Assembly: GCA_035650355.1 (NCBI GenBank)
Contig: DASRHT010000057.1
Span: forward strand, 1 to 64,000
Direction of reading: 5' to 3'
Length of the DNA stretch: 64,000 nucleotides
Source: DASRHT01 sp035650355
GTDB lineage: Bacteria > Chloroflexota > Ktedonobacteria > Ktedonobacterales > Ktedonobacteraceae
Shown here: positions 7,012 to 15,146 of the stretch, piece after piece
Layout: the number at the start of each line of letters is the position of its first letter
Numbering within the stretch: position 1 is the first letter of the stretch
Translations under genes and position numbers: made by a program
The notes under the pieces: model-generated
Told to the model about the DNA's origin: nothing
Seen by the model: only the letters and a program-made list of their open reading frames with translations
Database searches by the model: none

Positions 7012-9051
7012 ATGGTCGCTACCTCATCTCCTGGCACCACCCGCGTTGCTGGCTGGCTTTCAGCCGAAGAATTCGCCGTTCTAGAAGCCGTGTGTGATAC
7101 CTTCGTGCCCGCGCTCGAACCGCCTGAAGACAGCTCTGATGCGCTGACAGCCTTCTATCGCCGGCGCGCGAGCGACCTCAACGTCGCTTTGCGTATCGCG
7201 GAAACCCTCTCGCTCGAAGATGCTGCCACGCATGGCGAGTTTCGCCAGTTGCTAGGCTTGATAGCGAACCCTATCAGCGCGCTACTGCTGATTGGCGCTT
7301 TTAGGCCCTTTATGTCCCTCTCGTTCGAGCAGCGCGAAAAGTATTTACAGGCGATGGCCAATAGCCCGATAGCGGCTCTGCGTCAGGGCTACCAGTCGAT
7401 TAAGCGCCTGACCGGATTTATTTTCTTTTCCGTCCCAGATGAGCATGGAGTCAATCCTAACTGGGCAGTGCTCGACTATACAGGCCCCGCGCCAGCCCCG
7501 AGCGATGTTGCGCGCCCGATTACCCCGCTTGCTATTAGTGAAGATACGACGCTGGACTGTGATGCCGTCGTCATCGGTTCCGGCGCCGGCGGGGGCGTGG
7601 TCGCGGGCGAGCTGGCTGTGGCAGGCAAAAGCGTGGTGGTATTGGAGAAGGGTGGTTACTATGCCGATGGCGATTTTACGCTGCAAGAAGCCCAGGCGAT
7701 GCCCGAACTCTATCTCAAGCGCGGCCTGCTGGCCTCAAAGGATCTGGGCACGATTGTGCTCGCGGGCAGCGTGCTTGGCGGAGGCACGGTCGTGAACTGG
7801 AATACCTCGTTCCGCACGCCCGATGATGTGCTGGAGGAATGGGCCACGCTCTCCGGCCTGCCCGCTTTTACCGATTCCTCGCTGCAAAATAGCTTCGCAG
7901 CGGTCGAGCAGCGCATCAGCATCAATACCGAGAATAGTGCCCATAATAAGCAGAATCAACTGCTGTACGATGGAGCGAAGGCGGCTGGCTATCACGCGGG
8001 CATCCTGCGACGCAACGCGGTTGGCTGCGAGCAACGCTGCGGTACCTGCGGCTTCGGCTGTCGCTATGGTTGCAAGCAATCGACTACCAAAACATATCTC
8101 CAGGACGCCTATGATCGCGGCGCGCTCATGATCGTGCGCTGTAGCGCCGATAGAGTCCTGATCGAGAACGGCAAAGCCGTCGGTGTGGAAGCCAGAGTCA
8201 CCGATACCGAGACGGGGAAGAGCTATAAAGTGACGGTGCGGGCGAAGGCGGTGATTGTCGCGGCGGGCGCAATCAACTCGCCCGCGGTACTGCTGCGTTC
8301 CGGCCTGGAAAATAGGCATATCGGCATGCATTTGCACCTGCATCCTACCTCGACCATTGGCGGACTCTATCCCGAGAAGGTCCACGCCTGGCAGGGCGTG
8401 ATGCAATCGGCCTACTCCGATTTTGGGCATGTCACGGGCAACTATGGCTATAAGCTGGAAGTGCCGCCCGCGCACCCCGGATTGATCGGCCTCTCATCGC
8501 CCTGGTATTCTGCGCGTGAAACTAAAGATCAGGCCACCAGGATGTCGCACCTTGCCACTTTCATCGTACTAACCCGCGATAAGGGCGAGGGAAGCGTCAC
8601 CCTGGACCGCAATGGCGAGCCGGTGATCAACTATGTCACCTCAGTCTATGACCGCAAGCATCTGCTGCATGGCTTGCGTAAGGCGGCCCGCGCCCATGTC
8701 GCCGCCGGGGCACAGACGCTCTTCTCCCTGCACACGAAGAAGACGCGTCTGGATGTTGCCGACGATAAAGCGGTGACGGAGCAGCGCCTGCGCGAGTTCG
8801 ATGTCCTGCTGGAGCGCAATGGCCTGGGGGTCAATCGCATCATGATGTTCTCTGCGCACCAGATGAGCACCTGCCGCATGGGGGCCGATCCCGATAAATC
8901 GGTGGTTGATGGCAACTGCGAAGTACACAACGTCAAGGGACTTTTTGTCTGCGACGGCAGCGTCTTCCCAGCCTCTTCCGGCGTCAACCCGATGCTCTCA
9001 ATTATGGGACTGGCGCATCGGGCCAGCCAGTACATTAAGACAGTTGTATAG
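7012..9051 (+). CDS. GMC-family FAD oxidoreductase (long-chain alcohol oxidase-like)
   Basis: About 679 residues. Residues 14-150 form an N-terminal region resembling gluconate dehydrogenase subunit 3 or the N-part of fatty alcohol oxidases. Next comes the FAD-binding Rossmann motif VVIGSGAGGGVVAGELAVAG with VVVLEKGG (about 186-214), then AGSVLGGGTVVNW, a cysteine-rich CGTCGFGCRYGC stretch, the AGAINSPAVLLRSG motif and the C-terminal FVCDGSVFPASSGVNPMLSI. In this family the last block carries the active site. It probably oxidises an alcohol using FAD. The ATG at 7012 has GGGAGGA 5 nt upstream; the Met 11 codons earlier has none. The gene stands alone. Confidence 0.85.
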   Translation: MVATSSPGTTRVAGWLSAEEFAVLEAVCDTFVPALEPPEDSSDALTAFYRRRASDLNVALRIAETLSLEDAATHGEFRQLLGLIANPISALLLIGAFRPFMSLSFEQREKYLQAMANSPIAALRQGYQSIKRLTGFIFFSVPDEHGVNPNWAVLDYTGPAPAPSDVARPITPLAISEDTTLDCDAVVIGSGAGGGVVAGELAVAGKSVVVLEKGGYYADGDFTLQEAQAMPELYLKRGLLASKDLGTIVLAGSVLGGGTVVNWNTSFRTPDDVLEEWATLSGLPAFTDSSLQNSFAAVEQRISINTENSAHNKQNQLLYDGAKAAGYHAGILRRNAVGCEQRCGTCGFGCRYGCKQSTTKTYLQDAYDRGALMIVRCSADRVLIENGKAVGVEARVTDTETGKSYKVTVRAKAVIVAAGAINSPAVLLRSGLENRHIGMHLHLHPTSTIGGLYPEKVHAWQGVMQSAYSDFGHVTGNYGYKLEVPPAHPGLIGLSSPWYSARETKDQATRMSHLATFIVLTRDKGEGSVTLDRNGEPVINYVTSVYDRKHLLHGLRKAARAHVAAGAQTLFSLHTKKTRLDVADDKAVTEQRLREFDVLLERNGLGVNRIMMFSAHQMSTCRMGADPDKSVVDGNCEVHNVKGLFVCDGSVFPASSGVNPMLSIMGLAHRASQYIKTVV

Positions 9052-9069
9052 AAAGTATGAGCAAATATC

Positions 9070-9192
9070 ATGGCCGAGGCTGCGCGCCTGATCCCCAAAT
9101 GCCGCTTAGTGACAATTGAGGGCAGCGGGCATGCGGTCCACCAGAACAGCCCTTCGGAATACAAGGAGCTACTGCGAGAATTCCTTTTTTAG
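9070..9192 (+). pseudogene. Alpha/beta hydrolase C-terminal remnant
   Basis: A 40-codon frame reads MAEAARLIPKCRLVTIEGSG, then HAVHQNSP and ends LLREFLF before TAG. This is the last beta-strand, catalytic-histidine loop and final helix of an alpha/beta hydrolase (usual form: ARLIPGARLVTIEGAGH). The rest of a hydrolase, about 220 residues with the Ser and Asp, is missing because the upstream sequence is the oxidoreductase gene. It is a decayed leftover rather than a functional gene. Confidence 0.65.
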
Positions 9193-9202
9193 TAGGTTGA
9201 GG

Positions 9203-9232
9203 GGTTAGAGCTGTAAAAAAACGGCTCTAACC
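9203..9232. terminator. Hairpin terminator
   Basis: GGTTAGAGC (9203-9211) pairs with GCTCTAACC (9224-9232) around an A-rich loop. A weak T content follows on the plus strand. On the minus strand the upstream A-run of the loop gives no tail, so a plus-strand terminator for the oxidoreductase region is the likelier reading. Confidence 0.5.
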
Positions 9233-9429
9233 TGCATTAAGATTCAATAGGTTAACGACAATATTGACAAAGGTTGTCATCTTTCACGCGCTACACTTGA
9301 TAATATCCAAAAGTGGATGAAGTCACCCAGTTGATCAGCAATTTGCAACGTTGCGCGCGCTTTTCGAGCAGACGGACTATGGACAGGCCGTGCGTCGAGA
9401 ACTGGTGGCGGTCCTGTAAGCATGTTCGA

Positions 9430-9590
9430 CATTGAGGTCGGTAGGGGCAATCCCTTGCGGTTGCCCTGTGGGGGATGGTATGACCTGAGGATAAGGATGG
9501 CAATAAATTGGACGCGCTCAAGCTGGTCGCTACGACAGTGTGAGCGTGTTGGAGGTCGGTAGGGGCAACCCCTGGCGGTTGCCTGTTTGC
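9430..9590. repeat. Intergenic cluster: two GGGCAA hairpins flanking a GCGCGTCC repeat piece
   Basis: GAGGTCGGTAGGGGCAA occurs twice (about 9434 and 9552), each heading a hairpin of the form GGGCAA-N-GGTTGCC. Between them is TTGGACGCGCTCAAGCTGGT with CGCTACGAC, a solo end of the family seen complete at 48792-49086. The full gap 9233-9804 has no supported gene apart from these repeats and R element copy 2. Confidence 0.7.
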
Positions 9591-9654
9591 GATCCCGCGG
9601 GAAAAAACAAGCGTGAAAAGGATGCAATTTGTTGTAGTTCAGGTTATACTGTAA

Positions 9655-9747
9655 TTTTAGTACCCTCAAACGGGTCGAGGTAGCCATAAGCCCCTGCCGC
9701 CTCCCGCGAAGAGGAGTATATACATCAAACTCTAAGATGTCAAGTGG
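9655..9747 (-). repeat. R element copy 2: promoter plus structured RNA
   Basis: On the minus strand TTGACA (complement of 9738-9743), a 17-nt spacer and TATACT (complement of 9715-9720) precede GGGAGGCGGC, GGCTACCTCGACCCG and TTTGAGGGTACTAAAA. The terminal hairpin is ACCC/GGGT, where copies 1, 3, 4 and 6 have ATCC/GGAT, so both sides of one pair have changed. This copy is intergenic. Confidence 0.68.
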
Positions 9748-9804
9748 AAAATGCCCTAAAAATTGTTCCTCCAAACAAGTAGAAGGGGAAGGCCAGAAAA
9801 TTCT

Positions 9805-11670
9805 ATGAGTATGCATCGCGTGCGGGCGGCGCGGGGACGGACGCCTGAAGATCAGGAATTTAAAATTAGTAAGGTTTTTACCGTCTTTACCAGCTTGCCA
9901 CGCGTTTTAAGGCTGGTATGGACAACGCATGCGCCGCTAACGGCTGCGATGGCGTTTATCAGCATCCTGCGCGGCATTACGCCGGCGGCCTCGGTGACGA
10001 TATCGCAGCTAGTAATAGATGGGGTCCTGCGCGGCATTCGCATTCATTCGGTCAGCCCCATCTGGCTGCCTGTCGGCTTACAACTGGGCGTCGCCCTACT
10101 TGATCGTCTGCTGGGTACGCTGAGCAACATAGTGCAGCAATTGTTACAGGAACAGGTTTCTAATAAAGTGCAGCTATTGGTGCTGGAAAAGTCTAATACG
10201 CTGGACCTCTCCTTTTTCGAAAATCCTGAGTTCTATGATAAGCTCCGTAACGTAGCGGATGAATCAACATACAAGCCGGTGACGATGATCTCGCAGTCCT
10301 TTGACCTGGCGCGCACGGTCATCACCATGCTCTCTATGATATTCATCTTGCTGCAACTGGCCTGGTGGCTGGCGATAATCGCGCTAGTCGTTCCTGTCCC
10401 CTCATTCATCGCCAGCACGCGCTACGGCTGGCTCGGCTATATGCGCATGCGCCGCCAGTCGCCGGAGCGCCGCAAGCTTTCTTACTTCAATCGCGTCATG
10501 ACCATTGATGACTTCAATAAAGAGATCAAGCTATTCAATCTGGGTGATTTCTTTATCAACCAGTACCGGTACCTGGCGGAGAAGTTTTATGATGAAGGGA
10601 AGGAGGAAGTGGTACAGCGTTACATGACAGGATTTTTCTGGGCGTCGCTCACGGTCGTCGCCAACTCCGGCATCTATCTCTATGTAGCTTTACGGGCTGT
10701 GCAGGGCTTCATCACACTGGGCGCTTTAACAAAATACACACAATCAGCCGTCCAGGTGGGCCAGAGTTTTCAGGGGGTGTTAGATGGAGTCTCGAATACT
10801 TACGAGAATAATCTCTTTGTCAACACCTTATTCGAATTTCTCGAATACGAGCCGCATATTATCTCGCCGGAGGAGCCGCAGCCGGTTGAGCCACCGGAGG
10901 GAGTGCCGGGGCTGGATATCGAGTTTCGCAACGTCAGCTTTACCTATCCAGGCAAAGACCCTGAGACGCAGGCGGCCCTGAAAAATGTGAGTTTTTCCAT
11001 TCTGGCAGGCGAGGCCATTGCGCTGGTTGGGCGCAACGGAGCTGGCAAGACCACGCTCGTCAAGCTGCTGACGCGCCTCTATGATCCTGATGAGGGCGAA
11101 ATTCTGATCGGCGGACGCAATATCAAGGAGTATGATCTGAAGGAGTTACGCGAGCAGGTTGGAGTCATCTTCCAGGACTATATTCACTACCATATGAATG
11201 CGCGCGAGAATATTGGGATGGGGCAGGTTGACGAGATAGAGAATATCGAACTGGTCAACAGCGCGGCCCTCAAGAGCGGGGCTAATGCCGTGATCGAGCG
11301 TTTGCCGGATGGCTATGAGACGATGCTTGGCCGCTGGTTTGATGAGGGGGTGCAGTTGAGCGGGGGCGAGTGGCAGAAGGTGGCGCTGGCGCGTGCCTTT
11401 ATGCGCGATGCTCGCATTCTGATGCTTGATGAGCCAACCAGCTCGCTCGATGCTCAGGCTGAATACGATGTCTTCGCTCGCTTCCGCGTCCTGACTGAGG
11501 GTAAAACCGCCATTTTCATCAGCCACCGCTTCAGCACAGTCCGCCTGGCGGATCGCATTTTCGTGCTGGAGCATGGAAAAATCATCGAGAATGGCTCGCA
11601 CCATGAATTAATGGCGCATAATGGCCACTACGCCGAACTATTCAATCTCCAGGCTTCCGCCTATCGGTAG
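9805..11670 (+). CDS. ABC transporter, fused permease and ATPase
   Basis: About 621 residues. An exporter-type membrane domain (residues about 30-330, with helices such as LARTVITMLSMIFILLQLAW and WWLAIIALVVPVP) is followed by a nucleotide-binding domain: Walker A GRNGAGKTTL (about 409-418), Q-loop VIFQDYIHYH, signature LSGGEWQK, Walker B ILMLDEPTSSLD and H-loop ISHR. It would work as a homodimeric half-transporter; the substrate is unknown. Met at 9805 is preferred over the upstream TTG at 9763; GGGGAAGG lies 12 nt before it. It is a single gene with R element copy 2 just upstream pointing the other way. Confidence 0.88.
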   Translation: MSMHRVRAARGRTPEDQEFKISKVFTVFTSLPRVLRLVWTTHAPLTAAMAFISILRGITPAASVTISQLVIDGVLRGIRIHSVSPIWLPVGLQLGVALLDRLLGTLSNIVQQLLQEQVSNKVQLLVLEKSNTLDLSFFENPEFYDKLRNVADESTYKPVTMISQSFDLARTVITMLSMIFILLQLAWWLAIIALVVPVPSFIASTRYGWLGYMRMRRQSPERRKLSYFNRVMTIDDFNKEIKLFNLGDFFINQYRYLAEKFYDEGKEEVVQRYMTGFFWASLTVVANSGIYLYVALRAVQGFITLGALTKYTQSAVQVGQSFQGVLDGVSNTYENNLFVNTLFEFLEYEPHIISPEEPQPVEPPEGVPGLDIEFRNVSFTYPGKDPETQAALKNVSFSILAGEAIALVGRNGAGKTTLVKLLTRLYDPDEGEILIGGRNIKEYDLKELREQVGVIFQDYIHYHMNARENIGMGQVDEIENIELVNSAALKSGANAVIERLPDGYETMLGRWFDEGVQLSGGEWQKVALARAFMRDARILMLDEPTSSLDAQAEYDVFARFRVLTEGKTAIFISHRFSTVRLADRIFVLEHGKIIENGSHHELMAHNGHYAELFNLQASAYR

Positions 11671-11875
11671 GGGCAACGCCTTGCGGTTGCTCATCCCCTA
11701 CCATAGATTGTTCACCTGTATCGCAGGCGACAACCCCATAGGGCAATCCCTGCGGTTGCCCTATGGGGTGGGCGACAATCCCCTGTAGGGGCAACGCTGG
11801 TGGTTGCCCAACGCGGTTGTCCGGCAAGCCCGTTCAGCCGGTAAAGGGCGGGGGCAAGCCCCGCCCCTACAAAAG
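11665..11875. repeat. Cluster of GGGCAA hairpin repeats
   Basis: At least four related palindromes lie in tandem: GTAGGGGCAACGCCTTGCGG, AGGGCAATCCCTGCGGTTGC, GTAGGGGCAACGCTGGTGGT and GGGGGCAAGCCCCGCCCC. They fill most of the gap after the ABC transporter; its stop codon touches the first. They probably act as transcript ends. The AT-rich stretch after them (11900-11940, TTTTATAATTATAA) may hold the promoter of the H-NOX gene. Confidence 0.7.
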
Positions 11876-12011
11876 TACTACCCCGAAATTTATCAGAAAT
11901 GTGCATATTTTATAATTATAAGGCTGTTCTTAACATAATGTGAAATTATGTTTAACAGAGATTTATTTTTCTCCGTCCGGCCTTATCTCTCTATGTTTCA
12001 GGAGGGAATGT

Positions 12012-12869
12012 ATGCACGGTTTAATCTTTATGACGTGGGAAAAGTATCTTGGAGATCGCTTTGGCAAAAGATTTCTGGATGCTTACCGGAATGCTATTGG
12101 AGAGACAGCCGCCAATTTGCCACTGGCGAACCGTCTCTATGATGACGAGACGCTGCTGGTGGGGGTGGGCGCGGCTAGCCGGTTAGCATCAATGGCGCCA
12201 CAAGTGCTCTTACGCGAGTACGGGCGCTATTTTATCATCAATGGCCTCACCGGTCACTTGTGTTTGTACATTCTGGCCCAGGTGCATAACGGTTGTGATC
12301 TTTTGCTCACCATGCGCAATGCGCATGCCCGCCTGCGTACGACTTTAGAAGGCTTACAACCCCCCCTTTTTGAGTATGAACCCTCACCACTCCCCAATGA
12401 AGTGATCCTGCGTTATGATAGTCCGCGCAAATTATGCGATGTGCTGTTGGGCGCGATAGAGGGAGCGGCGGAACGCTTTGGTGAGACGGTGCAGGTCCAG
12501 GAGCACGCTTGCATGAAGTCTGGAGCGCCGTTTTGCCGTATTTCGGCCCGTTTTTTGGCTCCTAAGGATGATCCTGATCGCTACCGGCGTGGCGCGACCG
12601 ATACGAGCCAGCAGCGCATTCATGCCCCGTTGCTTGATCTGGTCTGGGATGCCTTGCCTGATGCTGGAAGATCGGAGGGGATCAGACTATCAGAGCTGCA
12701 AGCAACGTTGCAGCGGCGTCATCGCGTCCCTACGTACCACCTCCGCCCAGCAATATTACTTGAGGCCTTGCACCAGTTGCAGTTCGCAGGTTACGTCATG
12801 AGCACGGCTCACCAGCCACGGGATAATTTTATGGACCGGCGTTACTGGCGCGTCAATAAACATCTGTGA
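12012..12869 (+). CDS. H-NOX (heme NO/O2-binding) protein with extra C-terminal domain
   Basis: 285 residues. Residues 1-183 match the H-NOX fold: start MHGLIFMTWEKYL, proximal heme ligand His105 in MRNAHARLR, and the heme-propionate motif YxSxR as Tyr135-Ser137-Arg139 in RYDSPRKLC, followed by DVLLGAIEGAAERFG. These domains bind heme and sense NO or O2. Residues 198-285 are an addition (RLSELQATLQRRHRV, LLEALHQLQFAGYV, MDRRYWRV) whose helix pattern and final strand suggest a winged helix; this is inferred. A DNA-binding or partner-binding output is possible. ATG 12012 has AGGAGG 6 nt before it. No cyclase or histidine kinase is adjacent. Confidence 0.78.
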   Translation: MHGLIFMTWEKYLGDRFGKRFLDAYRNAIGETAANLPLANRLYDDETLLVGVGAASRLASMAPQVLLREYGRYFIINGLTGHLCLYILAQVHNGCDLLLTMRNAHARLRTTLEGLQPPLFEYEPSPLPNEVILRYDSPRKLCDVLLGAIEGAAERFGETVQVQEHACMKSGAPFCRISARFLAPKDDPDRYRRGATDTSQQRIHAPLLDLVWDALPDAGRSEGIRLSELQATLQRRHRVPTYHLRPAILLEALHQLQFAGYVMSTAHQPRDNFMDRRYWRVNKHL

Positions 12870-12872
12870 TTG

Positions 12873-13946
12873 CTATTTAAGCTCGATCCCCAGTCCGCTT
12901 TTGACATTGGACACGTCGTAGATGCCCCCGCGCTGCTCATAGCCGCCGGTAAACGGATCTTCGGCCAGCAGCATGGGGGTATCGAGATCAACGAAGCGAA
13001 AGCCGCCCTGGCCCGCCACAAAATGCGCTGCTGCGCTGATTGCGAGGCGCGATTCCATCATTGCCCCGACCATCAATTGGATATTATTGGCGCGGCAGAG
13101 GGCCGCGATATCCAGCGCATCTACAAATCCCGACTTCATCAGCTTGATGTTGATCACATTGACCGCACGCATCGCGATCAGGCGGGCAACGGCAGTGGAG
13201 CTGGATGCGCTCTCGTCGGCGGCGATGGGGACGGTCGTATGCTGGGTAATATAATGCAGCCCATCAAAATCGTCTTTGTGAACGGGCTGCTCCATCAGCA
13301 GCGGGCGAATGCCACGGTCGTCCAGCGCCTCCAGGCAGAGCAGGGCTTCATTGGGAGTGTAGCCCTGATTGGCGTCAAGGATCAGCGCGAGATGAGGCGC
13401 GCCGTTGCGGATGGCTTCGACGCGGAAGACATCCTCACGCAGATCGCTGCCGACCTTGATTTTGATGCTGGAGATGCCGCGCGCCACAATTGCTTTAGCC
13501 AGCTCATAACCATGCTCCGGCGTCACCAGGGGAATGCTCATATCGGTTTCTACGAAGGTCCCTGCACCCCCAAAAAAGACGTAGAGCGGGATGCCATACG
13601 AACGGGCGAGGGCATCGAGAAATGCCATCTCCATGCCTGCGCAGACGGTCGCCTGAGCGTAGTAGACGCTATGGAGCAGCCGCGAGAGGACGCGCCAGTG
13701 GGCGGCATCGCGTCCCTCTAATAGCTTAATGCAGCCTCTGGCGGCGGCGAGCGCGGTTTCTTGCGATTCACCTGTGCTTGGTGGAAAGGGGGCGCACTCT
13801 CCATAGCCGGTGCTGCCATCGCTCAGTGTGACGGTGATCAGAACGTTGCGCGCCTCAGAGACGCTGCCGGTCGAGATGGTGAACGGCTCTAACAGGGGGA
13901 TGGTTAGAGGCTCAACTTTAATAGATTGAATGGTTGTACGTGGCAT
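12873..13946 (-). CDS. Enolase-superfamily dipeptide epimerase (L-Ala-D/L-Glu type)
   Basis: About 357 residues. The enolase-superfamily residues are all present: KIKVG (KxK motif), ILDANQGY, LLMEQPV, IAADES, the second catalytic lysine in NIKLMKSG, GAMMESRL and FVDLDTP. The last two are typical of the dipeptide epimerase branch rather than muconate cycloisomerase. It would invert the second residue of L-Ala-D-Glu during wall peptide recycling, needing Mg. It is last in a wall operon behind murF and ddl (51 bp gap), which supports this role. Start 13946 has GGAAAGG upstream; an ATG 30 bases earlier has none. Confidence 0.82.
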   Translation of the reverse strand: MPRTTIQSIKVEPLTIPLLEPFTISTGSVSEARNVLITVTLSDGSTGYGECAPFPPSTGESQETALAAARGCIKLLEGRDAAHWRVLSRLLHSVYYAQATVCAGMEMAFLDALARSYGIPLYVFFGGAGTFVETDMSIPLVTPEHGYELAKAIVARGISSIKIKVGSDLREDVFRVEAIRNGAPHLALILDANQGYTPNEALLCLEALDDRGIRPLLMEQPVHKDDFDGLHYITQHTTVPIAADESASSSTAVARLIAMRAVNVINIKLMKSGFVDALDIAALCRANNIQLMVGAMMESRLAISAAAHFVAGQGGFRFVDLDTPMLLAEDPFTGGYEQRGGIYDVSNVKSGLGIELK

Positions 13947-13997
13947 GGGGGCAGCCTTTCCACCGGTGTGGCGCATTGGACTAATACAATACTTCCA

Positions 13998-15116
13998 TTA
14001 CATACTCGTCCTGTTCCGTTGCCGATCCTCATAACGTTCAATCGCCAACTCGATCAGGCGATCCGCCAGTTCAGCGTAGGGGACGCCGCTGGCCTCCCAG
14101 AGTTTGGAATACATGCTGATCTGGGTAAAGCCGGGGAGGGTGTTGACCTCGTTGAGGTAGATCTTGTTGGTTTCCTTCTCTAAGAAGAAATCGACGCGGG
14201 CCAGGCCGCTCAGATCGAGGGCGGTGAACGCCTGGACGGCCTGGCGGCGCACCTCTTCTGCTATGGCCTGGGGAATGTTGGCGGGGATGATGACCTGTGA
14301 TTTGTTGTCGATATATTTGGCGCTGTAGTCATAAAATTCGTTGCTGGCAATGACTTCGCCGACGACGGAGGCAAGGGGTTCGTCGTTGCCCAGGATGGCG
14401 CATTCCAGTTCGCGACAGTTGACGCCGTGCTCAATGATGATTTTGCGGTCGTACTCGGCGGCGAGCCGCATCGCGTGGTCCAGCTCTTCGCGATTATGCG
14501 CCTTGCTGATACCCACGCTCGATCCCAGGTTGACCGGTTTGACAAAGCAGGGATAGCCGAGACGCTGCTCAATGGCTGCTGTGATCGTCTCCGGTGAGCG
14601 TTCCCACTCGTTACGCCGGTAGACCAGGTAGTCAACGATAGGCAGACCAACGGACTGGAAGATCAGCTTCATCTTCTCTTTGTCCATGCCCAGGGCTGAG
14701 CCAAGCACGCCACAGCCAACGTAGGGCACGTTCGCCATGTCGAGCAGCCCCTGGAGCGCGCCATCTTCGCCATAGGGGCCGTGCATCACGGGAAAAATGA
14801 CATCAATTGCGCCGTTATCGCTCAGTTGTTCGTTTCCCTGGACGGGAATGAGGCGGCGCAGGTTGGGATCGCCTGTGAGCGTGACGGCGGTGGTTGCCTC
14901 TAAGTCGGAGGCATCCAGGCGTTGTTCGGCAGCTTGCAACCGTACCGGTTCCACGCCGAGCAGCCAGGAACCGGATTTATCGATGGCGATTGGCACGACA
15001 TCATATTTGTTGCGGTCCAGATTCGCCATGACGGACTGCGCCGAGGCGAGCGAAACTTCATGCTCGCCTGAACGACCACCGAATATCAGGCCGATACGCA
15101 ACTTTTTCTGAGTCAT
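13998..15116 (-). CDS. ddl: D-alanine--D-alanine ligase
   Basis: 372 residues of the ATP-grasp family. Visible family marks are the N-terminal GLIFGGRSGEHEVSLASA, CFVKPVNLGSSVGISKAHN for nucleotide binding, YSAKYIDN, and LARVDFFLEKE plus IYLNEVNTLPGFT near the end, which binds Mg and D-Ala. It joins two D-alanines for the peptidoglycan stem. It follows murF by 30 bp, and MurF uses its product. The Tyr in the omega loop (DYSAKY) points to a D-Ala-D-Ala rather than a D-Ala-D-Lac enzyme. Confidence 0.93.
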   Translation of the reverse strand: MTQKKLRIGLIFGGRSGEHEVSLASAQSVMANLDRNKYDVVPIAIDKSGSWLLGVEPVRLQAAEQRLDASDLEATTAVTLTGDPNLRRLIPVQGNEQLSDNGAIDVIFPVMHGPYGEDGALQGLLDMANVPYVGCGVLGSALGMDKEKMKLIFQSVGLPIVDYLVYRRNEWERSPETITAAIEQRLGYPCFVKPVNLGSSVGISKAHNREELDHAMRLAAEYDRKIIIEHGVNCRELECAILGNDEPLASVVGEVIASNEFYDYSAKYIDNKSQVIIPANIPQAIAEEVRRQAVQAFTALDLSGLARVDFFLEKETNKIYLNEVNTLPGFTQISMYSKLWEASGVPYAELADRLIELAIERYEDRQRNRTSM

Positions 15117-15146
15117 TTCGCCGGTTCCTTTCTTGGTTGGGAATGG

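Noticed and set aside
9277..9816. 179-codon minus-strand frame and a plus-strand run ending DYGQAVRRELVAVL
   Set aside because: The first is built from repeat sequence. The second (about 9357-9419) might be a frameshifted relic but is too short to name.
12870..13721. 283-codon plus-strand frame starting right after the H-NOX gene
   Set aside because: Antisense to the dipeptide epimerase, whose active-site motifs are intact; the frame has shadow composition.
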